Shown piece by piece: positions 23,597 through 30,569 of a stretch of 64,000 bases of DNA. Location: contig NZ_CP107928.1 of the NCBI RefSeq assembly GCF_036030735.1, positions 7,564,001-7,628,000 of the forward strand, in the 5' to 3' direction. Position 1 is the first letter of the stretch. Each line of letters starts with the position of its first letter. The notes beneath the pieces were generated by a model. That model was not told where the DNA came from. It searched no databases and was given only the letters and a program-made list of their open reading frames with translations. The stretch comes from Streptomyces sp. NBC_00425 (GTDB lineage: Bacteria; Actinomycetota; Actinomycetes; Streptomycetales; Streptomycetaceae). The position numbers and the translations under genes were made by a program.

Positions 23597-24604
23597 TCAG
23601 TCGCCGAAGTCGAGCAGCACCTTGCAGGAACGGCTGCGGTCGGCCGCCAGCGCGAAAGCCGCCTCCGCCTCCCGCACCGGGACGACCGCGCTGACCAACG
23701 CGTCGAACGCGGGCGCGGCGGCGAGCAGCCGGAGCGCGTCGTCGAACTCGGTGTCGAAACGGAACGCCCCGCGCAGCTCGATCTCCCGGCTGACCAGCAG
23801 GTTCCCCTGAAACGGACTCGGTCCCGGCGGCAACATGCCGAGCTGTACGACGACCCCGCCGCGGCGCACCAGCCGCAGACAGGTCTCCAGCCCGGCGGCG
23901 GTCCCGGACGCCTCCACGGCCACGTCCGCCTCCGACGGCCACCCGGGGTCGGCCGGATCGTCGGCCCGGACGACGACGTCGGCGCCCGCGGCGCGCGCGT
24001 ACCCGAGCGCGGCGGGCAGCAGGTCGGTCACGGTGACATGGGCGGCGCCCGCCGCCTTCGCCGCCGCGACCACCAGCGAGCCGATGGGTCCGGCCCCGGT
24101 GACCAGCACCTGCCGCCCGGCCACCGCACCGGCCCGGCGCACCGCGTGCAGGGCCACCGACAACGGCTCGGCGAGCGCTGCCCGACGCGGCGGCAGCCCT
24201 TCCGGAAGCGGCCGCAGCTGCCCGGCGGGAACGGCGATCTCGGCAGCGAAGCCGCCCTGCACATGCGGCGTCCTGGCCGCGCTGCCGAGGTAGCGGGTGT
24301 CCCGGCAGACGTGCCGCCGCCCGTCCGCGCACTCGGGGCAGAGCCCGCACGGCGTGGCGGGGTGCACGGCGACCGCGGTGCCGGCGAGCGGCCCGCTCGA
24401 CGCCGTGCCGACGACCTCGTGCCCCAGCACCATCGGCTCCCGCAGCCGGAAGTCCCCGACCCCGCCATGCCGCCAGTAGTGCAGGTCGGAGCCGCAGACC
24501 CCGCCGTAGCGAACGGCGACGAGCACCTCGTCCGGCCCCGGCGAGGGAGACGTCAGTTCGTCGACGCGCAGGTCGCCCGGACCGTGGATCACACATGCCA
24601 GCAT
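23597..24604 (-). CDS. idnD: L-idonate 5-dehydrogenase
   Basis: This 335-residue zinc-dependent MDR dehydrogenase oxidises L-idonate to 5-ketogluconate or performs the reverse. Catalytic zinc ligands are Cys in GGVCGSDLHYW and His/Glu in LGHEVVG. Structural zinc cysteines are in HPATPCGLCPECADGRRHVC. The Rossmann motif VTGAGPIGSLVV is central. ATG 24604 lies 17 bp after the idnO stop. Neighbours (5-ketogluconate reductase, GntP permease, gluconate kinase) support the idonate/gluconate assignment over other sugar-alcohol dehydrogenases. It is last in the operon. Confidence 0.88.
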   Translation of the reverse strand: MLACVIHGPGDLRVDELTSPSPGPDEVLVAVRYGGVCGSDLHYWRHGGVGDFRLREPMVLGHEVVGTASSGPLAGTAVAVHPATPCGLCPECADGRRHVCRDTRYLGSAARTPHVQGGFAAEIAVPAGQLRPLPEGLPPRRAALAEPLSVALHAVRRAGAVAGRQVLVTGAGPIGSLVVAAAKAAGAAHVTVTDLLPAALGYARAAGADVVVRADDPADPGWPSEADVAVEASGTAAGLETCLRLVRRGGVVVQLGMLPPGPSPFQGNLLVSREIELRGAFRFDTEFDDALRLLAAAPAFDALVSAVVPVREAEAAFALAADRSRSCKVLLDFGD

Positions 24605-24620
24605 CCGTCGTCACGCCCTT

Positions 24621-25379
24621 TCACAGCACGCTCGTCATACCGCCGTCGACGTACAGCACCTGACCGCCGACGAAGTCCGCCGCGGGGGAGGCGAGGAACA
24701 GCACCCCGCCCACCAGGTCCTCGGTGCGGCCCCACCGTCCGGCCGGGGTGCGCCGACGCACCCACGCGCTGAACTCCTCGTCCTCGACCAGGGGCCGGGT
24801 CAGCTCGGTCTCGATGTAGCCCGGGCCGAGGCCGTTGACCTGGACGCCGCGCGGGCCCCAGTCGGCGCACATGCCCTTGGTGAGCATCTTCAGCGCGCCC
24901 TTGGCAGCCGCGTAGGGCGCGATGCCGGGACGGGCCACCTCGCTCTGCAGCGAGCAGATGTTGATGATCTTGCCGTGGCCGCGTTCGGTCATCCCCCGGG
25001 CCGCCTCCCGGCCCACCAGGAACGCGCTGGTGACATTCGCGTCCAGCACCCGGTGCCAGTCGGAGTCGGCGAACTCAAGGAGCGGGGCGCGCAGTTGCAT
25101 GCCCGCGTTGTTGACGAGGATGTCCAGCGGGCCGACCCGGGCCTCGACGTCGGCGAGGCCGGCCCGCACCGAGGGCCCGTCGGTGACGTCGAACGCGCTG
25201 GTGTGCACGGTCCTCGGGAGTCCGGCGGCGGCCCGCTCGAGGCGCCCGGCGTCGCGCCCGTTGAGGACGACCGTGCAGCCGGCCTCGGCCAGACCCCGGG
25301 CCAGTGCCAGGCCGATGCCCCTGCTGGAGCCGGTGACCAGAGCGGTCCGGCCGGTGATGTCGAACAGGGGGTGGCTCAT
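24621..25379 (-). CDS. idnO: Gluconate 5-dehydrogenase (5-keto-D-gluconate reductase), SDR family
   Basis: This 252-residue classical SDR has TGSSRGIG (residues 16-23) and NNAG. The catalytic Tyr/Lys is in APYAAAKGALKML, and a C-terminal GQVLYVDGGM is typical of the FabG-like group. FDITGRTALVTG is the usual start of idnO/gno proteins, which interconvert D-gluconate and 5-keto-D-gluconate. It sits between idnD and gntP on the same strand. The 118-bp spacer upstream carries a 15-bp tandem repeat. Confidence 0.85.
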   Translation of the reverse strand: MSHPLFDITGRTALVTGSSRGIGLALARGLAEAGCTVVLNGRDAGRLERAAAGLPRTVHTSAFDVTDGPSVRAGLADVEARVGPLDILVNNAGMQLRAPLLEFADSDWHRVLDANVTSAFLVGREAARGMTERGHGKIINICSLQSEVARPGIAPYAAAKGALKMLTKGMCADWGPRGVQVNGLGPGYIETELTRPLVEDEEFSAWVRRRTPAGRWGRTEDLVGGVLFLASPAADFVGGQVLYVDGGMTSVL

Positions 25380-25393
25380 CGCCGTGACTCCTC

Positions 25394-25468
25394 TTCCCGG
25401 TGCCCGGGTTCCCGGTGCGCGTCTTTCCGGTGCGCGTCTTTCCTGTGCCCGTCTTCCCGTGTCCGCGG
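25394..25468. repeat. 15-bp tandem repeat, five units, between gntP and idnO
   Basis: Five consecutive 15-bp units start at 25394, 25409, 25424, 25439 and 25454 (consensus TTYCCGGTGCGCGTC). Units 2 and 3 differ at one base and the outer ones drift. It fills most of the spacer within the gluconate operon, so it is transcribed between two cistrons. No stem is apparent within one unit. Confidence 0.85.
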
Positions 25469-25497
25469 GCGTCGCCCGCCGTCGCTCCCGCCCACGT

Positions 25498-26895
25498 CTA
25501 GAGGACGAGGGAGAGGAGCATGACGAGACCGCCCGCGACCACGGAGATGATCGTCTCCATGACCGACCAGGTCTTCACGTTCTGGCCCACGGTGAGTCCG
25601 AAGTACTCCTTCACCAGCCAGAACCCGGCGTCGTTGACATGGCTGAAGAAGAGCGAGCCCGCGCCGATGACCAGCACCAGCAGGGCCGTGTGCGTCGTCG
25701 ACATGTCGGCCGCGAGCGGTGCGACCAGGCCCGCCGCCGAGATCGTCGCCACGGTCGCCGAACCGGTCGCCAGCCGGATCGCCACCGCGATCAGCCAGGC
25801 CAGCAGCAGGGCGGGGATGGACCAGTCCTCGGAGATCTCGAGCACCATCCGGCCCACGCCGCAGTCGATCAGCGTCTGCTTGAAGCCGCCGCCCGCGCCG
25901 ACGATCAGCAGGATGCCGGCGATGGGCGCGAGGCCCTTCTCGACCAGCCCGGAGATCCGGTCCTTGGCGAAGCCGGCGGGCCTCAGCAGGGTGAAGATGC
26001 CGACGAGCACGGCGGTGAGCAGCGCGATCAGCGGGGATCCGATGACGTCGAAGACGCGTTGCACGGTGTGCTCGGGGTCGTCCACCACGATGTCGACCAG
26101 CGCCTTGGACAGCATGAGCACGACGGGCAGCAGGATGGTGGCGAGGGTGGCGCCGAAGCCGGGCCGCTTCTCCAGGTCCTCGGAGGGCCGCTGGGGAATC
26201 ATGCGCTCGGGGGCGGGGACGTCCACCCAGCGTGCGGCGACCCGCGAGAACAGCGGTCCGGCGACGACGACCGTGGGTATGGCCACGAGCACGCCGAGGG
26301 CCAGCGTCACGCCCAGGTTGGCGCCGACCGCGTCGATCGCGACCAGCGGACCGGGGTGCGGCGGGACGAGCCCGTGCATCACCGACAGACCGGCCAGCGC
26401 CGGAATGCCGATCCGCATGAGCGAGTAGTTGCCACGCTTGGCGACCATCAGCACCACCGGGATCAGCAGCACCACACCGACCTCGAAGAACAGCGGCAGA
26501 CCGATCACCGAGGCGATCAGCACCATGGCCCACGGCATGGAGCGGCCGCCCGCCTTGGCGAGGATCGTGTCCACGATCTGGTCGGCTCCGCCGGAGTCCG
26601 CGAGCATCTTGCCGAGGATCGCGCCGAGCGCGATCAGCACGCCCACCCCGGCGACGGTGGCGCCCAGACCGGTCGTGAACGAGGCGATGGTCTTGTCGAG
26701 CGGCGCCCCGGCGAACGCGCCCAGCGCGAGCGAGCCGATGGTCAGCGCCAGGAAGGCGTGGAGCTTGAACCGGGTGATGAGCAGGACGATCACGGCGATG
26801 CCCGCCAGGACGGCGATGCCCAGCTGCGCGTGGTCGGCCGAGGTGATCGGCTCGACGGCGTCCGCTGCCAGCATCTCGACGCTGAGTCTGGTCAC
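25498..26895 (-). CDS. gntP: GntP-family gluconate:H+ symporter
   Basis: This 465-residue, about 12-helix permease of the GntP family imports gluconate or related sugar acids with protons. It has KLHAFLALTIGSLALGAFAG (split motif), the GNY/MRIGIPALAGLSVMHGLVPP loop and a C-terminal ISHVNDAGFW-like segment (SHVNDAGFWLVKEYFGL). GTG 26895 is the start. It follows gluconate kinase by 160 bp on the same strand. Control by the divergent GntR protein is expected. Confidence 0.9.
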   Translation of the reverse strand: MTRLSVEMLAADAVEPITSADHAQLGIAVLAGIAVIVLLITRFKLHAFLALTIGSLALGAFAGAPLDKTIASFTTGLGATVAGVGVLIALGAILGKMLADSGGADQIVDTILAKAGGRSMPWAMVLIASVIGLPLFFEVGVVLLIPVVLMVAKRGNYSLMRIGIPALAGLSVMHGLVPPHPGPLVAIDAVGANLGVTLALGVLVAIPTVVVAGPLFSRVAARWVDVPAPERMIPQRPSEDLEKRPGFGATLATILLPVVLMLSKALVDIVVDDPEHTVQRVFDVIGSPLIALLTAVLVGIFTLLRPAGFAKDRISGLVEKGLAPIAGILLIVGAGGGFKQTLIDCGVGRMVLEISEDWSIPALLLAWLIAVAIRLATGSATVATISAAGLVAPLAADMSTTHTALLVLVIGAGSLFFSHVNDAGFWLVKEYFGLTVGQNVKTWSVMETIISVVAGGLVMLLSLVL

Positions 26896-27055
26896 GGGGG
26901 TTCCCTTGTCAGGTAGGGGAGGGGGGACGGGGAGTGCGGTGCGCGGGGGGCACGGCTGCCGCCGGAGGAGGGCTCCGGAGGACGATGACGACTAGCCGTC
27001 GACGAAGGCGGGCGGGTCGGCCAAGACCGCTCGACGGGGGCCGGCCGGACGGGCG

Positions 27056-27592
27056 TCAGTCGGACGGGGGAGTGCGGTCCACGGGGTCCGCGAGCGCGGT
27101 CAGCGCCGCCAACGCCCGCCCGGTGATGGCCTCCGGGGTGCCGACGACGTCGACGACGACTCCGGCCTCGTCCGCCTCCAGGGGCTGGAGCGTGGCGAAC
27201 TGGGAGTCCAGCAGCGCCGTCGGCATGAAGTGACCCTGCCGGTTCGCCATGCGGTCCTCGATCAGCGACCGGTCGCCCGCCAGGTGGACGAAGACGACGG
27301 CGGGGGCGGCGGCCCTGAGCCGGTCACGGTACGACCGCTTGAGCGCCGAGCAGCTGACCACGCCGCCGAGCCCGGCCCGCTCGTGCGCCCAGGCGCCGAT
27401 GGCGTCGAGCCACGGCCACCGGTCGTCGTCGCCGAGCGGGGTGCCGGCCGACATCTTGGCGATGCTGGCCGGCGGGTGGAAGTCGTCGCCCTCGGCGTAC
27501 GGGACGCCCAGCCGGGCGGCGAGCAGGGGACCGATGGTGGTCTTGCCCGTGCCGGCGACGCCCATCACCACGACGACGTGCGGGGTACGCAT
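27056..27592 (-). CDS. gntK: Gluconokinase
   Basis: This 178-residue P-loop kinase makes 6-phosphogluconate from gluconate. The Walker A motif is MGVAGTGKTTIG (residues 9-20), followed by the family motifs EGDDFHPPASIAKM and GTPLGDDDRWPWLDAI, and CSALKRSYRDRLR, which binds substrate. ATG 27592 (MRTPHVVVV) has GAGGCAG before it; the longer frame to 27688 runs through the operator region. It is the first gene of the gnt/idn operon, divergent from gntR. Confidence 0.92.
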   Translation of the reverse strand: MRTPHVVVVMGVAGTGKTTIGPLLAARLGVPYAEGDDFHPPASIAKMSAGTPLGDDDRWPWLDAIGAWAHERAGLGGVVSCSALKRSYRDRLRAAAPAVVFVHLAGDRSLIEDRMANRQGHFMPTALLDSQFATLQPLEADEAGVVVDVVGTPEAITGRALAALTALADPVDRTPPSD

Positions 27593-27652
27593 CTCTGCCT
27601 CGCTGTCTTCCTCGACATCCGGCGCCGGTGGACGCCGCCGACGACACTGAAA

Positions 27653-27665
27653 CCTATTAGATAGG
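27653..27665. promoter_or_regulatory. Dyad CCTAT-TAG-ATAGG in the gntK/gntR divergent promoter
   Basis: A perfect 5-3-5 inverted repeat in an AT-rich patch, 61 bp before the gluconokinase start. It is a possible operator or -10 region for the gnt operon. Confidence 0.5.
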
Positions 27666-27690
27666 ACTATTGCAAGACCCGGCACCAAAT

Positions 27691-27701
27691 AAGTCTGACT
27701 T
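27691..27701. promoter_or_regulatory. GntR/FadR-type operator AAGTC-T-GACTT
   Basis: A perfect 11-bp palindrome with the GTC-N-GAC core typical of FCD-subfamily GntR proteins, 35 bp before the gntR ATG and about 99 bp before gntK. It probably mediates autoregulation and operon repression. Confidence 0.6.
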
Positions 27702-27735
27702 TTTGAGTCCGTGATCTACCCCGTACGCTGAGTGC

Positions 27736-28437
27736 ATGACCACTCCGGACCGGGGGCTGCACGGCCGCGTACTGGACGCCCTGGGGCCCGCGATCACGGC
27801 GGGCGAGTACCCGCCGGGCAGCGTCCTGCGCACCGACGAGCTGGCCCAGCGCTTCGACGTCTCCCGGTCCGTGATGCGCGAGGCGGTCCGCGTCCTGGAG
27901 TCCATGGACCTGGTCGAGTCGCGCCGCCGCGTCGGCGTGACGGTCCGCCCCAGGTCCGCGTGGAACGTCTACGACCCGCAGGTCATCCGCTGGCGGCTGG
28001 CCGGCGCCGACCGCCCGCACCAGCTGCGTTCGCTCACTGTCCTGCGTTCGGCGATCGAGCCGGTCGCGGCCGGCCTTGCGGCGCGGCACGCCACGGCGGA
28101 GCAGTGCGCCGAGCTCACCGAGTGCGCGCTCGGCATGGTGGCCCACTCACGCGGCCACCGGCTGGAGGGGTATCTGGTGCACGACATGGCCTTCCACCGG
28201 GTCATCCTCACCGCCTCCGGAAACGAGATGTTCGCCCGCCTGGGCGACGTCGTGGCGGAGGTCCTGGCCGGCCGCACCCATCACGAGGTGATGTTCGAGG
28301 ACCCCGACCCGGCCGCCGTCACCCTGCACGTCCAGGTCGCGGAGGCGGTCCGGGCCGGCGACGCGGCCCGCGCGGAACAGCTCACCCGCGAGATCACCGT
28401 CGGCGCCCTCCAGGAACTGGACATCCTGGCTCCCTGA
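27736..28437 (+). CDS. gntR: GntR-family (FadR/FCD) regulator of gluconate genes
   Basis: This 233-residue protein has the N-terminal winged helix (about residues 10-72, ELAQRFDVSRSVMREAVRVL). The all-helical FCD ligand domain has the metal/ligand-binding His residues in HDMAFHRVI and an HLQVAEAV-like helix near the end. It is divergent from the gluconokinase-GntP-idn operon with dyads in between. Repression of the operon relieved by gluconate or 6-phosphogluconate is inferred from location and family. Confidence 0.88.
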   Translation: MTTPDRGLHGRVLDALGPAITAGEYPPGSVLRTDELAQRFDVSRSVMREAVRVLESMDLVESRRRVGVTVRPRSAWNVYDPQVIRWRLAGADRPHQLRSLTVLRSAIEPVAAGLAARHATAEQCAELTECALGMVAHSRGHRLEGYLVHDMAFHRVILTASGNEMFARLGDVVAEVLAGRTHHEVMFEDPDPAAVTLHVQVAEAVRAGDAARAEQLTREITVGALQELDILAP

Positions 28438-28455
28438 CGCGGCCGGTGCCCGGCG

Positions 28456-28890
28456 TCACCGAGGGAACTCCCCGTCCACGTACACCCAAACCCCGTCCAC
28501 CCGCTCGAAGCGGCTGAGCTCGTGCAGCGAGCCGCCCCGGTAGGACGCGCGGAACTCCACCGTCCCCGTCGGGTGGAAGGCGCTCCCGTCGGACACGGAG
28601 AGGATCTCCAGGCCGGTCCAGCGCATCCCGGGATCGAGTTCCAGCCGCTCCGGACGCGTCCGCGGGTGCCAGGTCCGCAACAGATAGCCCGCCTCGCCCG
28701 TGACGAACGCGCTGTAGCGCGACCGCATCAGCGCCTCGGCGCTCGGCGGGGTCCCGGTGCCCGCGTGGTAGCGGCCGCAGCACGCCTCGTACCGTGCGGG
28801 CAGACCGCACGGGCAGTCGGTGGGGACGGCGGGGACGGCGGCGGAGGCGCGCTGTCGCGGGCGTGCGGAACGTCGGGCCATGCGGTTCAT
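28456..28890 (-). CDS. YchJ-family protein (UPF0225) with SEC-C-type zinc motif
   Basis: This 144-residue protein has an N-terminal SEC-C-like zinc motif CPCGLPARYEACCGRYH (about residues 26-42). It continues with the YchJ core MRSRYSAFVTGEAGYLLRTW and a cystatin-like C-terminus. The start is ATG 28890, or MARRSARP at 28881. Function is unproven; the fold resembles NTF2-like proteins. It is convergent with gntR, with 18 bp between the stops. Confidence 0.85.
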   Translation of the reverse strand: MNRMARRSARPRQRASAAVPAVPTDCPCGLPARYEACCGRYHAGTGTPPSAEALMRSRYSAFVTGEAGYLLRTWHPRTRPERLELDPGMRWTGLEILSVSDGSAFHPTGTVEFRASYRGGSLHELSRFERVDGVWVYVDGEFPR

Positions 28891-28991
28891 TGTGCCCGGC
28901 CGCCCGCCGACCCGGCCACGCCCCTGAACTGCCGGAGAGGGCCCGCGCGACCGCCTGCACCGCCCGTCGGCCCCGCCGCCCCGCCGCCCCG

Positions 28992-29098
28992 CCGCCCCGC
29001 GGTCCTGGCCCCGCCCCGCGGCGCTGCTCCGCCCTGCGGTCTTGCTCCGCCCTTCGGGCCTGCACCGCCCCAGGTCCTGCCCCGCCCCGCGGCCCCGT
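28992..29098. repeat. 18-bp GC-rich tandem repeat, five to six units
   Basis: Units start at 28992, 29011, 29029, 29047, 29065 and about 29082. The consensus is CCGCCCCGCGGTCCTGCT with a period of 18 bp, though units 5 and 6 are shorter. The array fills the spacer between the YchJ start and the M1 peptidase 3' end. The rest of the spacer (28891-28991) is GC-rich and featureless. Confidence 0.7.
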
Positions 29099-29123
29099 CA
29101 CCGAACCGGCGCCGGCCCGGCGC

Positions 29124-30569
29124 TCAGGCCGAGGCCGCGCCCCGCTGCGCCGACGGCGTCGGCAACGGCGGCAGCGCCGTCCCGTACACCCAGGCCGCGA
29201 ACAGCTCGTCCAGCGGCTCGGACGCGAACCGGGCGGCGTGCGCGGCGAACGTCGCCGTGGTCACCGACCCGCCCCGGTGCACCCCGAGCCAGGCGCGCAC
29301 CATGTGGAAGAACGCGTCGTCGCCCAGCGCACAGCGCACGGCGTGCACGGCGAGACCGCCGCGCTCGTAGAGCCGGTCGTCGAACATCGACTTGCGCCCA
29401 GGATCGGCGAGCCGCAGATCCTGCGGCTGCGTCGCCAGCAACCGGTGCGCGACGGCGGCGAGTTGCTGCGCGCTGCGGCCGCCCGACCGCTCCGACCACA
29501 GCCACTCCGCGTACTTCGCGAACCCCTCGTTCAGCCAGATGTGCCGCCAGTCGGCGATCGACACGCTGTTGCCGAACCACTGGTGCGCCAGCTCGTGCGC
29601 CACCAGCCGCTCCGAACCCCGCGCCCCGTCCACGTGGTTGGCGCCGAACAGCGACAACCCCTGCGCCTCGACGGGGACGTCGAGCTCCTCCTCCGTCACG
29701 ACCACCGCGTACTCGTCGAACGGGTACGGGCCGAAGAGCTGCTGGAAAAGGTGCATCATGGCGGGCTGGCGAGCGAAGTCCCGCGAGAACTCCGGCAGCA
29801 GCCGCGCCGGGATGTGCCCGTGCTGGGGGACGCCCCCGAGCCCCGGGTCGCCCAGCAGCACCGTTTGGTACTTGCCGACGGACAGCCCTATCAGGTAGCT
29901 CGACGTGGGCGCCGACTGCTCGTACACCCACGTGGTCGTCGACGCCTTCGCGGTCCGCGTCAGCAGCCTGCCGCCCGCCACCACCGAGTACGCCGACGGC
30001 GTCGTGACCGATATCAGGTACGACGCCTTGTCCGCCGGACGGTCGTTGCACGGGTACCAGGACGGCGCACCGACCGGCTGGCTCGCCACCAGCGCCCCGT
30101 CGTCCAGCTCCTCCCAGCCGATACCGCCCCAGGGACTGCTCACCGGCTTCGGGTTGCCCGACCACTGCACCTCCACCGTGAACGCGGCCCCCGCGCGGAC
30201 CGGCTTGGCGGGACGGACCCGCAGCCGGCCGCCCCGATGCGTGTAGTGCGCCGGACGACCGTCCACCCGGATCCGGCCGATCTTGAAGTCGGCCAGGTTC
30301 AGCTGGAACTCGGCCAGCGCCGACCGCCCTGCGATCGCGTTGATCCGCGCGGCGCCCGACAGCCGGTTCGGGCCCGGCCGGTAGTCCAGCGTGAGCTCGT
30401 AGCGGTGCACCCGGTACCGGGAGTCACCGTTGGCCGGGAAATACGGGTCCGGCCCGACCGACTGCTGAACTGCCACTTCCGCGTCCGCTCCCTGCCCTGT
30501 GCTCGAACCGCCCGCCGCCGGTGCGTCGCCGCGCTCCGGTTCCGAGTAGCCCGTCCTCAGGGACGCCAT
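29124..30569 (-). CDS. M1-family zinc metallopeptidase downstream of the Pls-like synthetase
   Basis: This 481-residue protein has the gluzincin motif HELAHQWFGN (His325, Glu326, His329) with the third ligand Glu348 in WLNEGFAKYAEWLW, exactly 18 residues after. The exopeptidase GXMXN motif is absent: the segment before HELAH reads VPVEAQGLSLFGANHVD. It starts with ATG 30569, 13 bp inside the Pls gene, so the two are co-translated. In S. albulus, M1-type epsilon-polylysine peptidases are linked to polylysine production. A role in trimming or protection against the polyamino acid made by the neighbour is therefore plausible. No signal peptide is evident. Confidence 0.88.
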   Translation of the reverse strand: MASLRTGYSEPERGDAPAAGGSSTGQGADAEVAVQQSVGPDPYFPANGDSRYRVHRYELTLDYRPGPNRLSGAARINAIAGRSALAEFQLNLADFKIGRIRVDGRPAHYTHRGGRLRVRPAKPVRAGAAFTVEVQWSGNPKPVSSPWGGIGWEELDDGALVASQPVGAPSWYPCNDRPADKASYLISVTTPSAYSVVAGGRLLTRTAKASTTTWVYEQSAPTSSYLIGLSVGKYQTVLLGDPGLGGVPQHGHIPARLLPEFSRDFARQPAMMHLFQQLFGPYPFDEYAVVVTEEELDVPVEAQGLSLFGANHVDGARGSERLVAHELAHQWFGNSVSIADWRHIWLNEGFAKYAEWLWSERSGGRSAQQLAAVAHRLLATQPQDLRLADPGRKSMFDDRLYERGGLAVHAVRCALGDDAFFHMVRAWLGVHRGGSVTTATFAAHAARFASEPLDELFAAWVYGTALPPLPTPSAQRGAASA

